Part shown: piece by piece, positions 27,014 to 35,545 of the stretch | Layout: each line of letters starts with the position of its first letter | How positions within the stretch are numbered: position 1 is the first letter of the stretch | DNA from: Planctomycetaceae bacterium | GTDB lineage: Bacteria > Planctomycetota > Planctomycetia > Planctomycetales > Planctomycetaceae | Assembly (NCBI GenBank): GCA_029259845.1 | Contig: JAJDEI010000137.1 | Coordinates: 1-42,455 of the forward strand | DNA length: 42,455 nucleotides | Direction of reading: 5' to 3' | The notes under the pieces: generated by a model | What the model saw: the letters and a program-made list of their open reading frames with translations, nothing else | What the model was told of the DNA's origin: nothing | The model's database searches: none | Made by a program: the position numbers and the translations under genes

Positions 27014-28126
27014 ATGAGAATCGACCGCATCGAACTGTATCACGTGGCCATGCCGCTGATTTCCCCCTGGCGCACCGCCTATGGGGAAGACGCTGCGATT
27101 CATTCCGTGCTGTGCCGGATGGTGAGCGGCTCGACGGACGGGTGGGGGGAGGCGGCTCCCTTTGCGGCTCCCTGTTATAGCCCCGAGTGGGCGGGCGGTG
27201 CGTATGCGGTGGCCTGCGACTGGTTCGCCCCGGCGCTGCTGGGCAAAGACATCACCTCTGGGAAGCAGTTGCAGGCCGCGCTGTCGATCTACAAAGGGAA
27301 CCCCTTCGCCAAGTCGGCACTCGATACGGCCTGGTGGAGCCTGCATTGCCGGCGCGAGAAGCGGCCGCTGCACGAACTACTAGGGGCGACGCGCAGCGAG
27401 GTCGCCGTGGGGGCCGATTTCGGTGTCATGGACCGCATTGAGGACCTGTTGGAACCGATCGGCCGGGCCGTTGAAGCAGGGTTTCCCCGCATCAAGCTCA
27501 AGTTTCGCCCCGGCTGGGACCTGCCCATGTTGACGGCGGTCCGCGAGCGATTCCCCGAGCAGACGATTCATATCGACTGCAACAGCGGCTATCGGCTCAG
27601 CGACGCGGCGCTGTTCGAGCAGCTCGACGAGTTCCATCTGGCGATGATCGAACAGCCGCTGCAGCACGACGACCTGCACGATCACGCAAAGCTCCAACGT
27701 CGGATCGAAACGTCCCTTTGTCTGGATGAAAGCATCGTCTCACTCGACCGCGCGCGTCAGGCGCTGGAGCTGGGAAGTTGCCGATACGTTAACATCAAGC
27801 CGGGACGAGTCGGCGGACTGACCAACGCCGTCGCGATTCACAATCTGTGCCGCGATGCGGGGACGCCCTGCTGGGTCGGCGGGATGCTGGAGAGCGCCCT
27901 CGGCGCGGCTCACTGTGTTGCTCTGGCCATGCTGGACAACTTCACCTACCCGGCGGACATCTTCCCCAGCAGCCGCTTCTACCACGAGGACCTCGCCGAC
28001 CCGCCGCTGGAACTGCATCGCGGTGCCGATGGCTCACCCAGCGTGACAGCCCCGGCAACACTGCCGACACCGGTCCCCGATCGACTGAAATCGCTGACCC
28101 TGGAAGAGACGGTCCTCCGGTCGTGA
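27014..28126 (+). CDS. menC: o-Succinylbenzoate synthase (MenC) / N-succinylamino acid racemase-type enolase-superfamily enzyme
   Basis: A 370-residue enolase-superfamily protein. The catalytic set is intact: the KxK pair K161/K163 in IKLKFRPGWD, metal ligands D188, E213 and D238, and K262 in VNIKPGRVGG. The spacing matches the OSBS/NSAR subfamily (Amycolatopsis-like enzyme) almost residue for residue. OSBS makes o-succinylbenzoate for menaquinone; some members also, or instead, racemise N-succinyl amino acids. In this setting, downstream of menaquinol-using Nar and ACIII, a menaquinone role is the likelier reading. No other men genes are in the window. The ATG at 27014 gives the canonical N-terminus (MRIDRIELYHVAMPL). 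Confidence 0.85.
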   Translation: MRIDRIELYHVAMPLISPWRTAYGEDAAIHSVLCRMVSGSTDGWGEAAPFAAPCYSPEWAGGAYAVACDWFAPALLGKDITSGKQLQAALSIYKGNPFAKSALDTAWWSLHCRREKRPLHELLGATRSEVAVGADFGVMDRIEDLLEPIGRAVEAGFPRIKLKFRPGWDLPMLTAVRERFPEQTIHIDCNSGYRLSDAALFEQLDEFHLAMIEQPLQHDDLHDHAKLQRRIETSLCLDESIVSLDRARQALELGSCRYVNIKPGRVGGLTNAVAIHNLCRDAGTPCWVGGMLESALGAAHCVALAMLDNFTYPADIFPSSRFYHEDLADPPLELHRGADGSPSVTAPATLPTPVPDRLKSLTLEETVLRS

Positions 28127-28295
28127 CACGTTCAGGCTGAGGGTGCATGCCGCTTCAATTTCCCGCGATGTTTCGTCTTTTCGCGACCGGCATTTCCTGC
28201 TAGAACCCGCCCGTGACCGCGTCCGCATGGCGGAAGGCGGCGGTGAAATCGTGCGTTATCGGGAATGCGCAAACCGGGTTAATGGGAGGCAACTC

Positions 28296-29327
28296 ATGGT
28301 CAGCAAACTCTCCACGTCCATCGTTCGCAAACTCATGGAAGCGTGGCCCAATTACCCGCAGCCGAACGATTTGTCGACTTGGCAGATCTTCCAGCAAGAC
28401 GACTATCTGAACGCGACGCGCGAAAAACAGGACGCTGTCAAGCTGCGTTCAGCGGAGTGGCGGTATGAATACGAAGCCGACATGGGCTTTTTTGACACGT
28501 ACTATCCACAGATTGACACGAGCCAGTTCGCCGGGCAGGACGTTCTCGACCTTGGCTCCTTCACGGCCGGACGACTCATCGGCTGGGCCGAGAAGTACAA
28601 ATTCAACCTTGCGGCCGGCATCGACATCAACCCTGTCTTTGAAGAGGCTGGGAAACTGTTCGCAGATAGCAAAGGGATCAACTGTGATTTGCGAACTGGT
28701 TTCGGCGAGAATCTTCCGTGGGCCGATGATTCCTTTGACTCGGTGATTAGCTTCGACGTGTTCGAACACGTCCGAGATGTCTCGGTTGTGATGGAGGAAT
28801 GCTTCCGCGTTCTTAAGCCGGGCGGGCGACTGTTTGCTTGCTTCCCGCCGTTCTATCAACCACTCGAAGCTCACTTGGGCGCGGCGACGAGAATGCCAGG
28901 CCTGCAGTGGCTGTTCTCCGGCGAGACGATCACCGCCGCATTCGACGAGATCATCGCCGAACGTGGAGCGGAGGCCGACTGGTACCGCCGCTCGAAACTT
29001 GGCCTTGCCGAATGGGAGAAACTGCCAACACTCAACGGCATCACCGTCCGCAAGTTTCGCCACATCCTTCACAATCACCCGGACTGGAACCTCGAATTCT
29101 GGAGCCGCAAACCGGTCTTCTCCGACGGTCGCCGCTCCCGCCAGCTCCCCTTCCGCCTCCTGCGACTGGCCGCCGCCATCCCCGCCAGGCTCCCTCTTCT
29201 GGAAGAAATTTCCCTCGGTCGCATCTGTTGCACTCTGCGGAAGGCGCGTCCGGAATTAGAGACAGTCAAAACAGACAAGCGACCAAACCATCAGGCTGGG
29301 GCGACCTCCCATTCCAAGGCAGCCTAG
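28296..29327 (+). CDS. SAM-dependent methyltransferase (class I)
   Basis: A 343-residue protein with a class I methyltransferase core: motif I VLDLGSFTAGR (a variant of the usual DxGxGxG), an acidic GIDINP strand end, the GENLPWADDSFDSVIS segment and FRVLKPGGRLF. The N-terminal ~80 residues and the long C-terminal part are not recognised. Its substrate is unknown; such proteins are often found with sugar or lipid modification genes, but no such neighbours are here. The start at 28296 has GGGAGG at 28284-28289. The frame is open from 28143, but without support. Its stop overlaps the end of the minus-strand SdrD_B remnant. Confidence 0.82.
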   Translation: MVSKLSTSIVRKLMEAWPNYPQPNDLSTWQIFQQDDYLNATREKQDAVKLRSAEWRYEYEADMGFFDTYYPQIDTSQFAGQDVLDLGSFTAGRLIGWAEKYKFNLAAGIDINPVFEEAGKLFADSKGINCDLRTGFGENLPWADDSFDSVISFDVFEHVRDVSVVMEECFRVLKPGGRLFACFPPFYQPLEAHLGAATRMPGLQWLFSGETITAAFDEIIAERGAEADWYRRSKLGLAEWEKLPTLNGITVRKFRHILHNHPDWNLEFWSRKPVFSDGRRSRQLPFRLLRLAAAIPARLPLLEEISLGRICCTLRKARPELETVKTDKRPNHQAGATSHSKAA

Positions 29328-30030
29328 CTGACGACAACTCCTGCGTCCGTCTGGGGAGAGGGGCTGCCGACAACCGTGGTGAAGATATCACTGATGCCGT
29401 TCCCGCCAGCATCACTGTCCGATCCAAGGCCACCAGCCGCGACATCTTGAAGTGTAAACGTCACGCCTGATGGCAGTACGTACTCAAAGTAGTATGTCGA
29501 CTGTGGAATGTTGTCGAAATCGGCAATGCCACTTGTGGTCGTGATGCTCGAAACGAGCAGGTCGTCGCCGGTCCCCTTTTGGCTATCAGTTCCCACCCAG
29601 TAGAGATTCACTGTCACACTCGCCGTGAACAGTGCACCGTCATTGTTGACGCCATCTTGGTTGAGATCATTGAAGATCGTCGTCACGGCGCGCGCTGATG
29701 CGGGTGCAGTAAGTTCTTGTTGCAAGGCTGCGTCAGCGGAGAAGTCGGGGTCAGGCACCAATTCGTGGGGACGAGAACTCGGGATGTTTGTCAACGCCGC
29801 CCTCCCACGAAATGGTGCCTGACCCCAGCGTGCAACAATCCGCTCCTGCACCCCGCTGATGCCGTCGACGAACTGATTGTTACCAGCCCGGCGTCGGTTG
29901 TGATATGCTGGTTGGCAGTCGAGTTGATGGCGAACACCGAACCGAAGCCGTTCTCATCCACATCGCTGTCGAGTCCCTCATTGCTGCCGACGTTCTGGAA
30001 CGTGAACACCTTGTCGTTGGGACGCACGAC
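29324..30030 (-). pseudogene. SdrD_B-like domain remnant, split by an 80-bp element and lacking its 5' part
   Basis: Two pieces are recognisable. The upstream piece (about 30030-29827) reads RPNDKVFTFQNVGSNEGLDS and ends near TTDAGLVTIS. The downstream piece (29746-29324) reads FNDLNQDGVNNDGALF, later YYFEYVLPSGVTF, and ends at TDAGVVVS with a stop. Both are typical of SdrD_B repeats of large surface proteins. They are in different frames, but removing the 80-bp element at 29747-29826 brings them into one frame (80 mod 3 = 2). The 5' end joins, out of frame, to a sialidase-like fragment fused to the sulfatase. I regard it as the 3' end of a lost large gene. Confidence 0.75.
29747..29826. repeat. 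80-bp REP/MITE-like insertion in the SdrD_B remnant
   Basis: Terminal inverted repeats 29747-29770 and 29804-29826 differ at about one position; the outer ends are GGGGTCAGGCACC and GGTGCCTGACCCC. GGTCAGGCACC-type ends occur in REP elements linked to IS200-like (RAYT) transposases in other genomes, as I recall. No transposase is present. Excision in silico restores the host reading frame. Confidence 0.85.
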
Positions 30031-31649
30031 GGCAGACGTACCGGGTCGCTCCATGATTTGCCGAGGTCGGACGAGGTTAACTGATGGAGGGCATAGAACA
30101 CGTCTGACCCGCTGAGGAGCAGCTTCTGTGTCGTCATCACGACGAATGGATTGTCCGACGTGTTTCCCGGTGCGTGAGGCGGAATGGCTCCCGCCCGCGC
30201 GTGCACCCAGCAGGAATCGCCATCAAATCCCTGATGGGCGACGCTCAGGTCGATGTCGTAGGAAAGGTCCGCCCCCGCCTCTGGCGTGCCATCCACATCG
30301 GCTTCCCAGTCGCGGAGCTTGTCCCTCAGCGCGGCGACGGTGTCAGGATGCGCGGCGGCGACATCGTGCGACTCGTCCATCGCTTCGTCGAGGTCGTACA
30401 GCTCGGCCTTGTCACCATGACTGATGAACTTCCACTTCCCCGACCGGACGGCCCGCGTGTCGCCTTTTCTCCAGAAGAGGGGGCGTGCCGATAACTCGCA
30501 GGGACCCGATTCTGTGCCATCCAGCAGGAGCGGGCGGAGCGAGACCCCGTCCAGATCAAGTGACTCAAGCCGGTCGGCCCGTCCGGCGACTTCGAGCAGC
30601 GTGGGGAACAGGTCGAACGTCATCGCCGTTGCATCGCAGACACCCGGATTAACGCGGCCGGGCCAACGGATGATCGCCGGGACGCGATGCCCTCCTTCGT
30701 ACAGTTCGGTCTTTTGGCCTCGGTAGGGGCCGTTGCTGGAGATGTCGTGAAACCCGCCGGCATACGTCAAGTAGCCACCGTTGTCGGAGGCGAACACGAC
30801 GAGTGTTTTATCGTCGAGGCCGGTCTCTTTGAGCGTTGCCAGGATCTCCCCGACGCTGCCGTCGAGGGCCTCAATCATCTTCCTGGTGACTGGCTCGACG
30901 TTGGAGCCGCGCGGGAGGCCGTGCTTGTTGTTCCAATAGTCTTCTCCCTCGACACGGTAGCCCGCGTCGTCCGGGCCTTGCCACGGAAAATGAATCGCCA
31001 GATGGGCGACGTACAGGAAGAATGGTTCGTCTTTGTGCTGTCGGATGAATTCCTGGCTGTGCTGCGTGATGAGATCGGTGCTGTATCCGCGCTCCATTTC
31101 GATTTCGTCGTTGTGCCACCAGTCCTTGTGACCGGAGCGGTCGATGTGCGAATGGTGGTCGCCGCCGCCGGTGACCAGACCCCGGAAGTCGTCGAATCCC
31201 TGCTGTGGCGGCATGAGGGGCGGGTGAAAGCCGAGATGCCACTTGCCGTACATGCCGGTGGCGTACCCGGCTTCTCCCAACGCGTCGGCGATGGTGACCG
31301 CACTCAGCGGAAGCCCGTCGTCCGGCTGCGCTTTGGCCGACAGCGCCCCTTCGAACTGACGTCCGAACCGATGCTGATACAGCCCGGTCAACAGCGCGGC
31401 CCGTGTCGCCGAACACATCGGCCCGTTCGAGTGGAAATCGGTGAACCGCAAGCCCTCCGCCGCCATGCGGTCCAGATGAGGTGTGCGATTAATTGCGTTT
31501 CCGTAACAGGCGAGATCCCCATACCCAAGGTCATCCGCCAGAATGATGACAAAGTTCGGCCGTTCATCGGCATGGGCGAACGTCATCGTCAGAGCGGTGG
31601 CCAGAGCGATCGTCGCGATGGTGAGAAGCCGCGTGGGATGTGTTGTCAT
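29880..31649 (-). CDS. Sulfatase (CSATR type) fused to a sialidase-like fragment
   Basis: The first ~450 residues are a secreted type I sulfatase. There is a signal peptide, then RPNFVIILADDLGYGD with metal ligands and the modification site C79 in MCSATRAALLTG, where Cys is converted to formylglycine by an FGE-type enzyme. MYGKWHLG and ASDNGG blocks follow. After the usual sulfatase end (LRDWEADVDGTPE, about 30285) the frame continues into SCWVHARAGAIPPHAPGN and LHQLTSSDLGKSWSDPVRL. This looks like the N-terminal part of a sialidase/BNR-type protein. Beyond about 30030 it reads SdrD_B DNA out of frame until the stop. The start at 31649 has GAGGAA upstream; the frame is open to 31913, through a repeat. 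The N-terminal domain may still work. Its natural substrate is unknown (sulfated polysaccharides are typical). Confidence 0.8.
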   Translation of the reverse strand: MTTHPTRLLTIATIALATALTMTFAHADERPNFVIILADDLGYGDLACYGNAINRTPHLDRMAAEGLRFTDFHSNGPMCSATRAALLTGLYQHRFGRQFEGALSAKAQPDDGLPLSAVTIADALGEAGYATGMYGKWHLGFHPPLMPPQQGFDDFRGLVTGGGDHHSHIDRSGHKDWWHNDEIEMERGYSTDLITQHSQEFIRQHKDEPFFLYVAHLAIHFPWQGPDDAGYRVEGEDYWNNKHGLPRGSNVEPVTRKMIEALDGSVGEILATLKETGLDDKTLVVFASDNGGYLTYAGGFHDISSNGPYRGQKTELYEGGHRVPAIIRWPGRVNPGVCDATAMTFDLFPTLLEVAGRADRLESLDLDGVSLRPLLLDGTESGPCELSARPLFWRKGDTRAVRSGKWKFISHGDKAELYDLDEAMDESHDVAAAHPDTVAALRDKLRDWEADVDGTPEAGADLSYDIDLSVAHQGFDGDSCWVHARAGAIPPHAPGNTSDNPFVVMTTQKLLLSGSDVFYALHQLTSSDLGKSWSDPVRLPSCVPTTRCSRSRTSAAMRDSTAMWMRTASVRCSPSTRLPTSISQPTPGW

Positions 31650-31814
31650 GTTGAGTTCCTCGTCGGTGATGTCATCAATGTCGTCGCAGTACCATTCGCT
31701 GATCGTGTCAGGAGGCACCCGGAGGTGCCGCGTCGTCACGTGGCTTCGCGATTCGAACATCGTACCGGACGGGAAGCAACCCTGACATTCATCGGTCGTC
31801 GGACCACCAGAGTC

Positions 31815-31873
31815 CTTCGTGCCGTTGTGTCTTTGTGGCTCGAAGAACACCACCAAGACGCGAAGGCACGAAG
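31815..31873. repeat. Short hairpin element
   Basis: CTTCGTGCC (31815-31823) pairs with GGCACGAAG (31865-31873), and GTCTTTGTGG (31829-31838) with CCACCAAGAC (31850-31859) apart from one mismatch. It is a 59-bp structure of REP type. Confidence 0.65.
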
Positions 31874-31956
31874 AGAGGGGAAGGCGCGCGGTGGGTGAGC
31901 CAGGGCCATTCAAAGTTTCACTTTGGAGAAGACCGGCCGGGACAAGATCAATGGTA

Positions 31957-32034
31957 ACCCGAAGCGTCAGCGAGGAAGCGTCAGCGAGGAAGCGAACGTG
32001 AGTGAGCGATTCGTCCCTCGCTGACGCTTCGGGT
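31957..32034. repeat. Inverted-repeat element with an internal 14-bp duplication
   Basis: Perfect 19-bp arms: 31957-31975 (ACCCGAAGCGTCAGCGAGG) and 32016-32034. The left arm overlaps a direct duplication of GAAGCGTCAGCGAG (31961-31974 and 31975-31988). In translation it gives the VTRSVSE-type strings often seen in spurious planctomycete ORFs, as I recall. Confidence 0.8.
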
Positions 32035-32482
32035 GACGAGGTTGCCCAGCTTCAATCTTTGAACCGCCCTGGTGGGTGAACACGGAAAAACCCCAGTTTC
32101 CTGCCGGCCCGGCTCACGCTGTGACGGCATGTCCTTCTGGAGGCCCTCGGAAAATAGAATGCCGCGCCGGCAGCCGTTGTTCGTCGGTTGCATCCCTTCG
32201 ATGGCGGTGCGCGCCTGTTCCCGGGTGGCTGGGGCGACGTTGAGGAAACGGACACGTCGCCTCAGGCCGAACACTGGGGCCGTAATGCGGTTTCGTTCAC
32301 CGTCCACAGGCCCAGAGGTCCGTGCGATTTATCAATCATCGGTGTAAGATCGCCCCAGCCACCCCCAAGGTTGAGCCGATGCGCCCCCTGTTCGCCGAAC
32401 CCGTCGGTTTGATGCGACAAACATGGCGGCTGCCAGTATGATCGACTCTCCCTTGAATGCCCATGCACGGAGCCGATACGCC

Positions 32483-34000
32483 ATGCTCGTCTGCAAACCG
32501 GTCCTTCTTGCCTGCCTTGTGCTCGGAACTGTGACAGGGTCGTTGGCGCGACTGGCGGCTGAAGAACAACGGCCCAATGTGGTCGTGTTCATGATCGACG
32601 ACCTCGGCTGGACAGACGCCGGTTGTTACGGCAGCGATCTTTACGAAACGCCGCACATCGACCGGCTGGCGGCAGAGGGGCTCCGCTTCACCAACGCCTA
32701 CGCCGCCTGCACGGTCTGTTCACCCACACGAGCCGCCATGATGACCGGCATGTATCCGGCGCGACTCAACCTTACCGACTGGATCGACGGACACTGGGCG
32801 CACATGAACGCGGAACGGAAGAATCGGCTACCGCTGATGCCGCCGCTTTGGACGGAGTATTTGGAGCATGGCTACACGACCATCGCCGAGGCGCTGCAGG
32901 CGAACGGATACCGGACCGCGCACGTCGGCAAGTGGCACTTGACGCCGCGGTCGAGTGACCGGTCGGTCGTCGAGCCGTTCTATCCGGAGCATCAGGGGTT
33001 CAACGTCAACATTGCCGGCAATCAGTGGGGAGCGCCGGGCACGTACTATTGGCCTTACCGGCACCCCAAGCGAACCGGCATCGATGCCCGCGTCGAAAAC
33101 TTTCCGCCGGAGGAGGAGACGCGCGGCAAGTATCTCACTGACATGCTGGCCGACCGAACGGTCTCGCTGCTGCACGACCTGAAGGACGGACCATTCTTTC
33201 TGTACTTCGCTCACTATGCGGTGCATACGCCCATTCAGGGACGGAAGGATCTGACGCAAAAGTACGAAGACAAGATCGCTCCCGACCATCGGCATCGCAA
33301 CGCCGGATACGCGGCGATGGTGGAGAGCGTGGACCACAGCGTCGGACGGATTCGGGCGGCGTTGGATGAACTGGGGATCGCGGACAACACGATCATCATC
33401 TACACGTCCGACAACGGCGGACTGGACAGTCATGATTCCGGCAATCCGACCGACAACGCGCCGCTCCGCGACGGCAAAGGTTCCGCTTATGAAGGAGGCG
33501 TAAGGATTCCGACGATCGTTTCCTGGCCCGGTGTGACGCCCGCGGGGAGCGTTTCGGATGAGCCGATCATCACCTGCGACTTCTATCCCACCATTCTGGC
33601 GATGACCCACACCACCGGCGACGCAACGCACAACAACAACGTGGATGGTCTCTCCCTGATGCCGCTGCTGAAGGACCAGGCAGCGACTCTGGGCCGTGAC
33701 GCGCTCTATTGGCATTATCCGCACTATCACAGTTCGGGAGCGACGCCCTATTCGGCGGTTCGCGCCCGGGACTGGCGGCTCGTTGAGTTCTACGAAGACG
33801 GCCGTCGCGAGCTGTACAACCTGGCGGACGACATTGGCGAAACGGCCGATTTGTCGGAGACGCATCCAGAGAAAACGCGGGAACTGATGTCCTTGCTCAA
33901 TCACTGGCGCGAAGAGATGGAAGCCCAACCGCCGCGAAATAACCCGGACTTCTCCGGCAGACACCCGGCGTCTCAGTCGGGCAAGGGGCGTGCGAATTGA
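32483..34000 (+). CDS. Type I sulfatase (CSPTR)
   Basis: A 505-residue secreted sulfatase. A signal peptide (LVCKPVLLACLVLGTVTGSL) is followed by RPNVVVFMIDDLGWTDAG with metal-binding Asp residues. The formylglycine site is C79 in CSPTRAAMMTGMYPARL. HVGKWHL, YFAHYAVHTPIQG and TSDNGG blocks follow in family order. Length and motif set are complete. It probably removes sulfate from polysaccharides outside the cytoplasm; the exact substrate cannot be read from sequence. ATG 32483 is preferred because it starts the signal peptide, with GGAG about 10 nt before. It is followed after 144 nt by a DUF1080 gene, a common companion. Confidence 0.92.
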   Translation: MLVCKPVLLACLVLGTVTGSLARLAAEEQRPNVVVFMIDDLGWTDAGCYGSDLYETPHIDRLAAEGLRFTNAYAACTVCSPTRAAMMTGMYPARLNLTDWIDGHWAHMNAERKNRLPLMPPLWTEYLEHGYTTIAEALQANGYRTAHVGKWHLTPRSSDRSVVEPFYPEHQGFNVNIAGNQWGAPGTYYWPYRHPKRTGIDARVENFPPEEETRGKYLTDMLADRTVSLLHDLKDGPFFLYFAHYAVHTPIQGRKDLTQKYEDKIAPDHRHRNAGYAAMVESVDHSVGRIRAALDELGIADNTIIIYTSDNGGLDSHDSGNPTDNAPLRDGKGSAYEGGVRIPTIVSWPGVTPAGSVSDEPIITCDFYPTILAMTHTTGDATHNNNVDGLSLMPLLKDQAATLGRDALYWHYPHYHSSGATPYSAVRARDWRLVEFYEDGRRELYNLADDIGETADLSETHPEKTRELMSLLNHWREEMEAQPPRNNPDFSGRHPASQSGKGRAN

Positions 34001-34144
34001 TCGTGCTGCCGACGAACGTTTCGTGTCGAATCAGTTCGAGACACCGGGTGTCTTCCCCGTCAGAGGGTCTGGCCCCAATCACGGAACGCCTTCGTCCTTT
34101 GACTGGTGTACCCGCCTGATAACGTTCCTTCGAAGAGCCCCGTC

Positions 34145-35314
34145 ATGATTCGTTTCACACTCGTCGCGGCGTTGCTGTTGTGTCCGGGCGGCGTCAGAGC
34201 CGACGACTCGGCTGAGTTTCGCCCGCTGTTTAACGGACAGGACCTGTCCGGTTGGGTGCCGGTGAACACGGCGCCGACGACGTGGTCGGTGCGGGACGAC
34301 ATGCTCATCTGTTCGGGCAAGCCGATTGGCGAACTCCGCACAGACCGCATGTATCAGAACTTCATCCTCGAACTGGAATGGCGGCATATGAAGCCCAAGG
34401 GGAACGCGGGAGTTTTTATCTGGGCGGACGACATCACAGCGCGCGGCGTGCCGTTCCACCGCGGTATCGAGGTCCAGGTGTTGGAGAACGCCTATGGAAA
34501 CACGCAGTCGTACACCACGCACGGCGACATCTTCCCCATTCATGGCGCGGTGATGACGCCGGTCAATGGACGGGGCGGCAGCCGCGCCTTTCCGACGGAG
34601 CGGCGGTCCCATCCGAGCCCGCTGTGGAACCATTACCGCATCATCTGTCAGGACGGAAGCATTTCGCTCGCCGTCAACGGCAAGGTAGTCACGCACGGAA
34701 CCGGCTGCAGCCCCCGTAAAGGTTACCTCTGTTTGGAATCCGAAGGGGGCATCGTCCATTACCGAAACCTGCGCATCAAAGAATTGCCCGACACACCAGT
34801 CGCTGAGGACGACATCGCGATCGCCGACCGGGGGTACCGCTGTCTCTATACGGGAGTCGACCTTTCCGGATGGACTGTGGCCAACGGCGACGCAAGCGGC
34901 TGGCGGTCGAAGGACTGGATTCTCGCTCACGAGGGCCAAGCGTCCGGGGCGAACGAGGCGGCCTCAACCGATGCGATCTCAACTGAGGAGCGATTCGGCG
35001 ACTTCGGCTTCGTCTTTGACATCAAGCTGAACGATGCGTCCGGCACGCCGCGGGTGCAACTGCGGGGAACGGAGGCGACGGAGATTGCCATTGATCCCGA
35101 TGACGAACTGACCTCACAGCACCTCGCTCCGACGGGACGGTGGAACCGGTTTGAAGGAACGCTGAACGGCAAGTCGTTGACGCTGCGTCTCAATGGTGCG
35201 ACTCTGTTCGAGGGCAAATCACTTTCGGCGGCCCCCGATAAAGGCCCGCTGATGGTCCTTCCGGACGGACCGTTGGAGATTGCCAATCCCTTTGTTCGTG
35301 CCTTGACTCACTGA
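34145..35314 (+). CDS. DUF1080 (3-keto-disaccharide hydrolase-like) protein, two domains
   Basis: A 389-residue secreted protein. A signal peptide (MIRFTLVAALLLCPGGVRA) precedes two concanavalin-like DUF1080 units, starting FRPLFNGQDLSGW and YRCLYTGVDLSGW. The first contains the typical GNAGVFIWAD, GIEVQVLE and a late LCLESEGG segment. Some members hydrolyse 3-keto-glycosides; most are untested. The second unit is shorter and more divergent. ATG 34145 is chosen over an upstream GTG (34106), which adds residues without signal character. It lies between a sulfatase and a PQQ-propeller gene. Confidence 0.87.
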   Translation: MIRFTLVAALLLCPGGVRADDSAEFRPLFNGQDLSGWVPVNTAPTTWSVRDDMLICSGKPIGELRTDRMYQNFILELEWRHMKPKGNAGVFIWADDITARGVPFHRGIEVQVLENAYGNTQSYTTHGDIFPIHGAVMTPVNGRGGSRAFPTERRSHPSPLWNHYRIICQDGSISLAVNGKVVTHGTGCSPRKGYLCLESEGGIVHYRNLRIKELPDTPVAEDDIAIADRGYRCLYTGVDLSGWTVANGDASGWRSKDWILAHEGQASGANEAASTDAISTEERFGDFGFVFDIKLNDASGTPRVQLRGTEATEIAIDPDDELTSQHLAPTGRWNRFEGTLNGKSLTLRLNGATLFEGKSLSAAPDKGPLMVLPDGPLEIANPFVRALTH

Positions 35315-35347
35315 GAGTCTCTCCGGAAACTGAACGCTTGGTTTTCT

Positions 35348-35498
35348 GGGAGGGCGAGGCTCCCGCCGACCCGCGACGTGACGACTCCGCCACAGTTATT
35401 GAAATCCGCTTTCCTGCGGGTACCGAGTCCCCGCGATCCCCTGGCGAGGCCGGACGCGGCCCACTCCGATTGCGGCTCGGCGGGAGCCTCGCCCTCCC
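35348..35498. repeat. Planctomycete-type inverted-repeat element upstream of the PQQ gene
   Basis: Perfect 22-bp arms at 35348-35369 (starting GGGAGGGCGAGGCTCCCG) and 35477-35498 enclose about 107 bp. It fills most of the gap between DUF1080 and the PQQ gene and keeps the downstream frame open back to 35378 without being a likely part of the protein. Translations containing GSAGASPS mark this element in many planctomycete ORFs, as I recall. Confidence 0.85.
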
Positions 35499-35545
35499 GA
35501 ATCGATCATCATCCTTTCCCAGACATCCTCAGAAAGCCTACCGGT

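Larger units (their letters stand above)
31650..32482. other. Gap between two divergent sulfatase genes
   Basis: No supported gene in 833 bp. It holds two palindromic elements (31815-31873 and 31957-32034) and presumably promoters for both sulfatases. An ATG at 32423 extends the plus-strand sulfatase frame upstream, but residues there lack signal-peptide character. Confidence 0.6.

Noticed and set aside
30687..31898. 403-codon plus-strand frame opposite the sulfatase
   Set aside because: Antisense shadow; the minus strand has the complete sulfatase motif set.
31957..31995. CRISPR-like direct repeats
   Set aside because: Two adjacent 14-bp copies without spacers inside an inverted-repeat arm; not an array.
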